Both the position numbers and the translations under genes were made by a program. Positions 1-8,709 of a DNA stretch of 64,000 nt are shown here, piece by piece. The notes under the pieces are model-generated. The model was given only the letters and a program-made list of their open reading frames with translations. It was not told where the DNA came from and ran no database searches. The number at the start of each line of letters is the position of its first letter. The stretch's first letter is position 1. This stretch comes from Thermothielavioides terrestris NRRL 8126 (taxonomy: Eukaryota > Ascomycota > Sordariomycetes > Sordariales > Chaetomiaceae), in contig NC_016457.1 of NCBI RefSeq assembly GCF_000226115.1, positions 1,364,001 to 1,428,000 on the forward strand, written 5' to 3'.

Positions 1-480
1 GTTTCCCCGCGGCATTTCTCCAAGCATGACATGCTCCAGACGCATTGGTCTATAGTGTTGTACGTGTTTGACAACGGAAAACCACCTAGATTCACTCGTT
101 ATCATAAGTTCCAGTATAGCAGGGGATTGCAACCTGCAATTGCAGTTCAGTGCTTGTTGTGGCTCAGTCATTGCAGTTAACAGTCTCCGGCACTGTGCAA
201 ATGACTCGGCACACGGCCAAGGTGGCTGAGCACCTGATCGTCATCGGACCAGGCATCAGCCGATGCGTCCATCTCGGACTTCACCTCGGTGTCTGGCTCT
301 TTTGCAAGTTCACCCTCCTTCGTGCTTGCCTTATGAGCATCTGTTAATTCAGCTCATCTGGCTCAAATCATTTGACCGCAATCTCATTGCTGTTGTTTTC
401 TGCCTGTTTTACTCGGCGCCGTGTGCCATCTTATCTATCTGTCCGTGCTTTGAGTGGCTGGTGGTCGGGCGATTGCCATC
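1..480. other. Intergenic left edge, no gene seen
   Basis: No open frame with fungal-type codon use, no splice-joined coding potential and no tRNA-like fold were seen. The right part is presumably the promoter and leader of the membrane-protein gene starting at 481. It could also hold the end of a transcript from outside the window. Confidence 0.5.
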
Positions 481-1392
481 ATGACGCGAACCGTCGTGTA
501 CGGCAGCGCGCTTGTCGCTGTGGTTGCGGGTTAGTTGTTTTGTCTTTCCGTTTGCATAGCTCTGTCCTCGTGTTCAAAGCCCGGTGCTGTTTTGATGGAA
601 TACCCTGCCGAACTTGCGCTCTCTCAATGAGATGACCCCCTCAGTCACAGGAGATCAACCCGGGACACCATGAGCCCCATTTATACCCTGAATCCAACTC
701 ACTCCCTGCCATTGAAGCTCCTCAACAAAGCACAGACTAACAAACCCCACCCAGCAACCGCCATGACCCTCACCGCAATCCTCTCCCCGCGCTGGGTCTC
801 GTACACGGTCGCGGCCCCCGCGGGCGGCACCGTCACCGACACCATCGGGCTGCATCACCGCTGCGCCTCGTCGACGGGCCGCTGCTTGCCCTTCCCCGAC
901 GAGGCGCGCTGCCAGGCCGGCGGCAGCGAGGGCCGCGCCTTCTGCTCCATGTGGCGCTCCGCCGGCTTCCTGATGAACTTGGCCGCCGTGGCCGAGCTGG
1001 CCACCGTCGTCGGCTTCCTCGCCGTCATGGCCGGCGGCAAGGTCAAGCGCCAGGGCGGGTGGAAGGTGCTCGGCGGCATGCTGGGGGCCGTCGCTGCGGC
1101 CGAGTTGGTTGCGATGGCTGTTGTGGTGAGTTGTTGTCTTTGTCTATTTCTGTTCCTGTTCTGTTACCTCACTCCGGTAGTGTTGAGAAGCGCGGCTGAC
1201 GGGATGAAGGCGTACCTCTTCGATCATAACGAGTTGTTTCTGGTGCCAGGGTACCGGCTGGACTCGTCATGGTACCTGTGCATGCTCAGCGCGGCCGTGG
1301 CGCTGCTGGCCGCCGCTGGACTGGCCATCTCGGCTTTTGTCTTGCCGCCGGAGGATGGATACCAGCTATTGAGCGATCCGAGCGGAGTCTAA
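481..1392 (+). CDS. Four-helix (SUR7/PalI/claudin-like) membrane protein
   Basis: Three exons, 481-529, 755-1125 and 1210-1392, give a 200-residue protein. Intron 1 (GTTAGT donor, GACTAAC branch, CAG acceptor) joins a hydrophobic N-terminal helix starting MTRTVVYGSALV to a second part beginning ATAMTLTAILSPRW. Intron 2 (1126-1209, GTGAGT, branch GCTGAC, AAG) is 84 nt and open in frame, so reading through it would add a false 28-residue segment. The protein has four hydrophobic segments (about residues 4-25, 75-97, 105-125 and 150-175) and a cysteine-bearing first extracellular loop. This is the topology of fungal SUR7/PalI and claudin-like proteins, which sit in the plasma membrane. The family is inferred from topology, with no diagnostic motif. 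The splice model is well supported; the function is not known. Confidence 0.75.
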
Positions 1393-2384
1393 GGCCGTGT
1401 ACCGTTCGTCTCTGGTTTATGTTCTCGAGTTTGGCGGCACTGTCTCATCTTTCTGGTTTACGGTCGGCGTTGACAGGGTGAGGAACGTACTAAGTATCAA
1501 GCTGTAAATGCTCCAACTATTAATGTCGGTAGTTATCTTGCTCTCTTTACCTGGGCTTTTTTGCATCCTTCTCCATTGTCATTTGAGTCGCCGGTTCGCC
1601 CCGCGGTGACATTCCCCCCTGTGTTTGTCGTCGGACGAAGAAGGGGTCAGCCAGCCACATTGCTTCGTTGGGGACAAACGCCAGCCAGCGTCCGTCTTAT
1701 GCTACACACGAGACCGTCCGAACCTCCAATCAGAGACCCGATGCTTCGGCAGGATGACGCAACACTAGTATTCCGTATCTGAGCCAAGTTTGTCAGATGC
1801 AACCCGAGGCTGCTAACGATTGCCCAGACGCTCATTGCACACCGTCGAGGCCGAGTGCTCCTGCTATCACAGTATACTCTGTTGTCGCAGTTGAGCGAAT
1901 TAGGTAATACTAGTGTCCGCTGTCCTGTCTCGGGAAATCACCTTGTGGGTCTCTCGAGCTTTAGGGGCGGCCAATTGAGCAAGTCAGGCGCGCTTTGTGG
2001 TTGGCCGGGTTGCATCGATGGCCCAGTGAAATTTTAGTTAACAAACAACTTGTCCCTGCATTCGGCGCTTTCACAACGCGATCGTCGGCCGCGGCAGGGT
2101 GCAGCTGCCTTGGACGACGGCGCCTCGTTCCGTTCTTGCTTCCCCTCTCCACTCTCCTTACACCTTCGCCGCCCGGAACATCGCCCGGGTTTTCTCAGAC
2201 GCCAGGGCAGTTCAGCCCCGCGGTTCGCATTCGTTGGCGAATACTAGTATTCCTGCTAATGAGGGACCTTTGTCGGTGCTAGCCACTCTCTCTAGCTTGC
2301 CCCTGACAAGGGAAAACAAAAAGAAAGACGCCTAGTCAAAACACCTATAAGACTGCCCGTCGTCTCCTCGCCTGCTCGCTCAAG
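1393..2384. promoter_or_regulatory. Intergenic region and ERG4 promoter
   Basis: About 1 kb between the tetraspan gene and ERG4, with no coding potential. It contains CCAAT boxes at about 1726 and 1971 and three copies of an ACTAGTATT-type motif (1764-1774, 1906-1914 inverted, 2240-2253 as a palindrome). The final 250 nt are pyrimidine-rich, as is usual for fungal leaders. No transcription start can be fixed from sequence alone. Confidence 0.4.
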
Positions 2385-4390
2385 ATGTCTGGCAGGTATT
2401 CTTTGCGGCAGACGCCGAGGTAAGTCGAATGTTCGAGTTACATTCCTGTCCTCCTCGTACCCCCTTATGTGGTACATGAAAGCTGGCCGGTTCAGCTCCT
2501 ATCGCGCCGCGTCGCAAGCCACCGATCCTTGGAACGACGAGGGCTCCTGGTGTCCTGGCAGCCATTTGCACGTCGGCGCATACATACCTCTGTTCACTTT
2601 CAAGGTGTCCTCCTGCTGCCTAATCCCCAGCGCTAACGCTCGTCCAGGAAAAAGGAGCTTTTCGATGGCATGATCGAGACGCCCGCCCGTCGCAGCATCC
2701 GTCGCAAGACCCCGTTACCACCCGAGTCCGACGACGCCGAATCCACCTCCGCCTCAGAAGCCATGGAGGCCAAATCGGTGCGCCAGCGCCGCGCGCCCAA
2801 GTTCACCGAGCATGTCGGCGAGCCCACGCCCCCCGAGTCCCCCGTCGAGCGCGATGTGCAGCCCTCGACCAAGGCCGCGCCCACCCAAGCCAATGGCGCG
2901 GCGTCCGAGGGTGGTGGCAGCGCTGAGGAGAAGAAGAAGAAGAAGGTGGTCGACGGCTGGGCGCCCGGCACGGACCCCAAGGTGGACCTGTCGGGCGAGT
3001 ACGAGTTCGGCGGGCCGTGGTTCGTCTCGCTCATGATGGTCGGCTTCCCCGTCCTGATGTGGTACATGTGGATCGGCGCGACCGCCTACGACGGCCGCTT
3101 CCCCACGCCTGCGCCGGGCCAGAGCTGGGCCGACTTCGGCCGCCATCTCGTGCACCTCGTGTACACGGGCGCCTTCCCGCACGCCAAGGCCTGGCTCATG
3201 TACTGGACCTTCTTCGTCCTCGAGGGCGCCTTCTACTGCCTGATGCCCGGCGTCTGGGCTTACGGCAAGCCACTGCCGCACGAGGGCGGCCGGCAGCTCA
3301 AGTACTACTGCTCCGCCTACACGTCCTTCTACACCACCATCGCCCTGGTCCTCGGCCTGCACTTCTCGGGCCTCTTCCCGCTCTACACCATCCTGGACGA
3401 GTTCGGCCCGCTGCTCAGCGTGTCCATCATCTCGGGCTGGCTGGTGGCCATCGTGGCCTACGTGTCGGCGCTCGCGCGCGGCGCGCAGCACCGCATGTCG
3501 GGCAACCACGTGTACGACTTCTTCATGGGCGCCGAGCTGAACCCGCGCATGTTCGGCATCCTTGACTTCAAGATGTTCTTCGAGGTGCGCCTGCCGTGGT
3601 ACATCCTGTTCCTCATCTCGCTGGCGGCGGCGGCGCGCCAGTGGGAGCGCTACGGCTACGTCTCGGGCGAGGTCGGCTTCATCCTGATGGCGCACTTTCT
3701 GTACGCCAACGCGACCTCCAAGGGCGAGGAGCTGATCGTCACCACCTGGGACATGTACTACGAGAAGTGGGGCTTCATGCTGATCTTCTGGAACCTCTCG
3801 GGCGTGCCGCTGTCCTACTGCCACTGCACCATCTACCTGGCCAACCACGCGCCCGAGGAGTACCGGTGGAGCCGGCCGGCGCTGGCCGCGCTCTACGTCA
3901 GCTACCTGTTCGTCTACTGGGTCTGGGACAGCGCCAACAGCCAGAAGAACCGCTTCCGGGCCATGTCGCGCGGCAAGCTCATCAAGCGCAACACGTTCCC
4001 GCAGGTGCCCTGGCAGACGCTGCACAACCCCAAGACGATCGAGACCGGGCTCGGCGACAAGATCCTCGCCGACGGCTGGTACGGGCTCGCCCGCAAGGTG
4101 CACTACACCTGCGACGTCTACTTCGCCGTCACCTGGGGCCTCGTCACCGGCTTCAAGAGCCCCTTCCCCTGGTTCTACCCGGTCTTCTTCACCGTCATGA
4201 TCGCCCACCGCGCCTGGCGCGACATCACCCGCTGCCGCGAGAAGTATGGCGACGCCTGGCGCGAGTACGAGAGGCAGGTGCCGTACCTGTTCATTCCGGT
4301 AAGTATTTTTTTTTTATTCTTTTTAAACATATTGTAAACGGCATGTTGTTTCTTTTACTGACCCGTCTTGTTTTGCAGTATGTCTTCTAA
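2385..4390 (+). CDS. erg4: Delta(24(28))-sterol reductase, last step of ergosterol synthesis
   Basis: Three exons, 2385-2419, 2648-4298 and 4379-4390, encode 565 residues. The first exon gives the start [20 protein letters not shown]. The last exon adds only YVF and a stop after a 80-nt intron (GTAAGT, ACTGAC branch, GCAG). The first 110 residues are polar and low-complexity. The rest is a multi-pass membrane domain of the ERG4/ERG24 sterol reductase family, with conserved blocks such as [19 protein letters not shown], a [18 protein letters not shown] block, and the C-terminal [15 protein letters not shown] and [16 protein letters not shown] signatures. ERG4 acts in the ER and reduces the C-24(28) double bond of ergostatetraenol with NADPH to give ergosterol. 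ERG24 (C-14 reductase) is the related alternative; the block order fits ERG4 better. Confidence 0.93.
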
Positions 4391-5119
4391 TAACTGAGCT
4401 GTGCGGATGGCGCGCTGTCGGGAGCTGGCTCGGTCGCGAGTGCCTGCCGCACTGTATGTGTATAAATCAGGCCTGCTGAGATCGGCCGCGCACGGATGTC
4501 GTCCAACAAGATGATGGATATTGACAGGCAGGGTGTTGGATGCTGGATGCTGGTTGCATGAACGCTTGATGTGGAGTTCAAAAAATGGGGGCGCGTATAC
4601 TCGGTCGAGCTGGGCTGGCGACGGAGTGCCTCCAGCGGACGTGTCTCGCTGGCCGCGTTCGACGTTCTGCCTACTGTACGCTTTAGTATACGCTAGAAGT
4701 AATGTTAATGTGTCATTGGAGTCTGATGGTATTGCTGCTGTGGGACGCTGATACTGGTCGAATCTGCGAGGTTGAGTTTGAAGTCGGCGTAGTTCCGCCT
4801 CAAGGGGGGGCAAGGGGGTAATGTTGAAGACACTCCTTGGGCGGCGGCCTTGTCAAGAGACAGGCGGTCTGGAATGGTACACACTCAGCGATGAATGAAT
4901 TGGGTTATGAAGATGTTGATCGAGTACGCAGCTGGCTTGTTGCAGCAGTCGAGTCCGAGTTCGAACTCACACGACCAAGGTAACTCGCAACAACTTCTCA
5001 CCTGCGTCTGTTTACAGTGATGTTCCCCCTCGTCCAACTTCGAGTTTACCAGTCTGTCAGGGTAAAAAGCAAAAACACAAACACACAAACAAGGACAAAC
5101 CCCTCTGGAACACAAGCAG
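4391..5119. other. ERG4 3' region, no gene seen
   Basis: No credible coding frame. The first few hundred bases are presumably the ERG4 3' UTR and terminator. The right end runs into the Pol III terminator of the minus-strand tRNA-Lys gene. Confidence 0.4.
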
Positions 5120-5126
5120 AAAAAAA
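5120..5126 (-). terminator. Pol III terminator of tRNA-Lys
   Basis: A run of seven A on the plus strand is a T7 tract on the minus strand, 30 nt downstream of the mature tRNA 3' end. This is the standard RNA polymerase III stop signal. Confidence 0.7.
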
Positions 5127-5156
5127 TATTCCAGTTCAATCGTAGGACGGGAATTG

Positions 5157-5277
5157 AGCCCGACGTGGGGGTCGAACCCACAACCTTGAGATGTGACCTC
5201 TCCTTCGGTACCTCAGGAGGATGACCTCCTCCGGCCTTTGTAAGAGTCTCACGCTCTACCGATTGAGCTAGCCGGGC
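5157..5277 (-). tRNA. tRNA-Lys(CUU) with a 48-nt intron
   Basis: Read on the minus strand, the gene starts GCCCGGCTAGCTCAATCGG and ends GTCGGGCT. The 7-bp acceptor stem pairs GCCCGGC with GTCGGGC (with a G-T pair). The D arm, a TGAGA/TCTCA anticodon stem, loop CTCTTAA (anticodon CTT) and the T arm GTGGGTTCGACCCCCAC are all intact. An intron at 5193-5240 lies one base 3' of the anticodon, the canonical position for the tRNA splicing endonuclease. Removing it leaves 73 nt. Internal A and B boxes and a downstream T7 tract support expression. It decodes AAG, the favoured lysine codon of the GC-rich genes around it. Confidence 0.95.
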
Positions 5278-6079
5278 GAGGCTGGCTTGAGTGTTGGGAA
5301 TGGGGTTTCGCTGGCAGAGTTTTTCAATTCAGCCCAGCTTGTGGAGCATCCGGACGGACGCGGCGGGGGCGGTGTGGAGTACGAACTACTCCGAGCGTCT
5401 TCTCTCCAAACCAAACAGGCCGAAGGACGGTGTGCCTGCCTGGGAGAACCAGTTGGGATGAGTGCGTCGGTAGAAGACCTTCAACGAGGGGATGTGAAGC
5501 TGGGATGGGATTCCAGAACGGCGTTAATCGGTCTCTCAGTCAATGGCTCAGATATTGACTGAGAATGACTCTTCAAACGGGCCTTCATACAGCAGGGTGG
5601 ATAAAGCCCACGCCCAACACAACCCCGACGGGAGGGACACTGACTTGCGCACCAGAACTCAAATCAGTCACACGGTCACACGACCGCAGGCGAAAGAAAC
5701 GCAGTGGCAACACCATTGCCAGTTTAGACTACAGTCTCGCCCCACCACATCCGTCTATGACGAGAAACCCAGGACCCAGAGCGATGAGCAACCATAAATG
5801 TGACAATAGTACATGCACCTCCCGCGAAGCCGTTAACCAACCGTGCCCCCGAGATGCGCCGCTTGCTCGCCCTCCTGATAACTTGCTCCGTCACCGCCAC
5901 CCCTCCACCACTTCTCTGGTCGACGCCCTCGCCCAGCGCTTTCTCATGACGTTAACATGTAAAGTCGAAAGACGGCGTCCATGTTGTAGGTATTTCCACG
6001 TCGGAGTATGGTGTCCCGTGGATAGTTACAGCTTGTCCGTCCCATACAGCCGTCCGTGGCCGGTAGTGAGCGCGAACCT
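5278..6079. other. Intergenic: tRNA upstream flank and vma-3 3' region
   Basis: No supported gene. A 197-codon open frame crosses 5565-6158 but has poor codon bias and overlaps the last vma-3 exon on the other strand. The right part should hold the 3' UTR of the minus-strand V-ATPase gene. Confidence 0.4.
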
Positions 6080-6977
6080 TCAGCACGAGATGTTGAGGGT
6101 CGCCTTGGAGTTCATGAGCAGCGCGACAATCAAGCCGTACAGACCTGGATCGCATTAGCCCAGCCGGAGAGAGAAGCCCGCCGAGGACAAGCCGGCTTAC
6201 CCAGAACTTCGGCGAAAATGAGAATCAGAATCATGCCGACGAAGAGCCTCGGCTGCTGCGCGGTGCCGCGGACGCCAGCATCGCCCACGATGCCGATCGC
6301 GAAACCAGCAGCCATACCCGCCAGGCCGACGGCAAGACCAGCGCCGAGCTGGACGAAGCCAGTGTACAGGGCGTAGTTGTCTTGTGTCAGGGCGTCGGAG
6401 ATCAGGACGGAAACGACGAGGCCGTAGATACCGATGATACCGGCCATAATGACAGGAACGATGTCTGCAGGCACCCATGATGTCAACCACATGCTCAGGA
6501 AGGTGACTCTCCTCACCGGCTTCGCTGGACGTACTCTTGACGATGAGGTCAGGCCGGAGGACGCCCATGGCGGCGATGCCGACGCCCGACTTGGCGGTGC
6601 CGTACGAGGCACCCAGGCAGGTGAAGACGATCGCTGCGGTGCAGCCCATGGCGCCGAAGAAGGGCTGCTGAAATGTCAGCACTACATTCCACGTCGTCTT
6701 GCAACTCGATATCGAATCCAAATCGCCAATGAAGATCGTCGTCGTTGGGGGGGAGCCAACGGTTTCGAGCCGGTGGAGAAGGCACTGACCGCGTACACAG
6801 GGCTGGAGAAGACGGCAGCGTCAGTAACACGTCCATCAAGGTGTGGCAGCACATGCGTTGCTGCGGGGGAGAGGGGGCTCCCGGTGCAAGCTGGTGCGGG
6901 AAGGGGGAGAGCGCGTAGTGTTTGCTGCGGAGAAGACGGCGGTTGCGGGATGGAGCGGCTTACCAGGCGTCCGTCAT
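6080..6977 (-). CDS. vma-3: V-type ATPase 16-kDa proteolipid, subunit c
   Basis: Five exons read on the minus strand: 6977-6964 (14 nt), 6802-6790 (13 nt), 6664-6535, 6464-6201 and 6144-6080. They give a 161-residue protein starting [18 protein letters not shown] and ending in [10 protein letters not shown]. It is an almost wholly hydrophobic four-helix proteolipid with tandem c-type repeats, including [14 protein letters not shown] in the first hairpin and the glutamate of [20 protein letters not shown] in helix 4, the proton-carrying residue. Subunit c forms the rotor ring of the vacuolar proton pump. The third exon has a CAGCAG tandem acceptor; the upstream AG would insert one Gln. Donors are GTAAGC, GTCAGT, GTACGT and GTAAGC. 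The two tiny 5' exons are supported because only their joining yields the conserved CPVYAPFFG N-terminus. It diverges from snu13 across about 520 bp. Confidence 0.93.
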
Positions 6978-7499
6978 TTTGAGAGATTGAGGGCGGAGCT
7001 GCGGCGACAACGGAAAATGGGAGATAAAACGGCCGGTCGGGGGCGATGGAGACGGCTGTGCGATGAAGACGGGTCGCAGGAAGTTGAAGCTGTGGACGTC
7101 GGTGATGGGATGGGTTGCAGCTCGGGGGGCCGGCTTGCCGATGCGAGGTGTTTCCAGGTTGCAGGCTGCAGGTTGGTGCTGTGCCTTGGCTTTGAGGCAG
7201 GAGTTCGCCAGAATGGGACCCCAGCAGTCTCAGCACAGCCAACAGTAAGTACTGGGATTAGGTAAGCAGGGTAACGGACTATTCTGCCGGCTTCGACCGC
7301 CCAAAGTTTGCTCCAAAGCAGCAGGCTCCTTTTGCCATGGCTCGGCTCTGAATCTTTTTCATTTACTCACCTCGATAACTCTGTCACGGCAACCTGCGCA
7401 ACTCCAGGGCGAGCAACCGCAGTGAACCCTGGTGACCCGTCTCAACGTCGGAGCATATCATAGCAGCCATTTCGAACCGACCAATCGACAGCAGCGAAA
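6978..7499. promoter_or_regulatory. Divergent promoter between vma-3 and snu13
   Basis: A 522-bp interval separates the two start codons. It must hold both promoters and leaders. A CCAAT box lies at 7481-7485, very close to the snu13 start. No coding potential was seen. Confidence 0.5.
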
Positions 7500-8063
7500 A
7501 TGTCCGCGCAGAACGAGTCCGCCGCTTGGCCCAAGGCCGAAGACCCCGCGCTGGTGCAGGAGCTGCTGGACTGTGTGCAGCAGGCCAGCCACCTGCGCCA
7601 GCTCAAGAAGGGCGCTGTAAGTTGCACTGTGTTGGCGATAGATTATGCTGAGAACCCTCAGCTAACCGAGACTCCAGAACGAGGCGACCAAGTCGTATGT
7701 ATCCGACTGTGTCCCTCCCAACGCGAGCCCCGATTGACGAGACATGCAGGATCAACCGCGGCACCAGCGAGCTGGTCATCCTCGCCGCCGATACGCAGCC
7801 ATTGAGCATCGTGCTCCACATCCCCCTCATCAGCGAAGAGAAGAACGTGCCCTACGTGGTATGTGTCCGAATTTGGATCTCGGTCAGTCGGAGGGAATCG
7901 AAGCTGATTTTGTCTCCAGTACGTCCCGAGCAAGGTGGCCCTGGGCCGCGCCTGTGGCGTCTCTAGGCCCGTCATCGCCGTTTCGCTCACGTCGAACGAG
8001 TCCTCGTCCCTCCAGCCCAAGATTCGGGCGCTGCGCGACAAGGTGGAGCGCCTCGCCATGTAA
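7500..8063 (+). CDS. snu13: Snu13 / 15.5K, L7Ae-type kink-turn RNA-binding protein
   Basis: Four exons, 7500-7616, 7678-7694 (17 nt), 7750-7858 and 7920-8063, encode 128 residues, the normal length for the family (about 126). The L7Ae fold is plain: LVQELLDCVQQASHLRQLKK, then KGANEATKSINRGTSELV with the conserved RNA-contact GANEATK...RG residues, then ILAADTQPLSIVLHIPLISE and CEEKNVPYVYVPSK-like segments, and ALGRACGVSRPVIAVSLT. Snu13 binds kink-turns in U4 snRNA of the tri-snRNP and in box C/D snoRNAs, so it acts in both splicing and rRNA 2'-O-methylation. The 17-nt second exon encodes NEATK within the RNA-binding loop. NHP2 and ribosomal L7Ae are relatives, but the length and sequence fit Snu13. 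Confidence 0.95.
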
Positions 8064-8709
8064 AGAGCCGATGTTTGAGGGAGGAGGGTCGCTTCGGAAG
8101 ACGGACGGACTGGGGTTGTCGGGCGTGGCGAGGCCGGTAGCACGCTAGCGCACAGTGTGCTCAACGCTGCTGATCGCTTTCCACCGCCCAACTTGAGCAT
8201 GCTACCGAGCCTATGTGGTTGAGCATGGAGCCTTTGGCGAGATATATCGACAAATTCCGATGACTTCTCATTTTGGGCTTTGAATCATCCAGGGTTGGGG
8301 TTGGCTACTGTGTGCTTTGCTGGCTCCCGGTGACCTGCTTGATGTGGGGGACGCCTGCAGCATGACGCTAGGGGCTGCGGAACGGGTCGGACACCCCACA
8401 TCGAAGTCTTCCGTAGACCTCATCGGCGCCGGGTCAAGACGGCCAGGCCACAATCCCACCATGTCGAGGCCAAGGTCTCCCGGCGTTGGCTCATAACTGA
8501 AGCATTCTAATCATCGTTGTATCCCAAAATACAACATCATTTCTCGTCTGTTTTGCATTGCGTTGCATACCGTAGATTTCACACCGTCGTGAATTTTGTC
8601 TGCTCGGCGAAAGCTTGTTCGTGTGGAACCAAAGAGCCGCGCTTTCTCTCGGCTCTCTTGAGTCTTACATTCCACCTCGGGCTCAGACATGGTCTAGAGC
8701 TCCCCCGCC
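8064..8709. other. Intergenic between snu13 and the Sac phosphatase
   Basis: No coding potential. It holds the snu13 3' end and the promoter and leader of the downstream phosphatase gene. Confidence 0.4.

Noticed and set aside
1126..1180. Intron 2 of the tetraspan gene ending at TAG 1180
   Set aside because: This acceptor shifts the frame and meets a stop at once; 1209 restores the frame with a good branch point.
2754..4208. 484-codon open frame antisense to ERG4
   Set aside because: It is the reverse-complement shadow created by GC-rich third positions of ERG4; its sequence is low-complexity Arg/Glu/Val/His/Ala with no domain, whereas the sense strand matches a known family.
5565..6158. 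197-codon open frame between the tRNA and vma-3
   Set aside because: No codon bias, no domain, and it overlaps the last vma-3 exon on the other strand.
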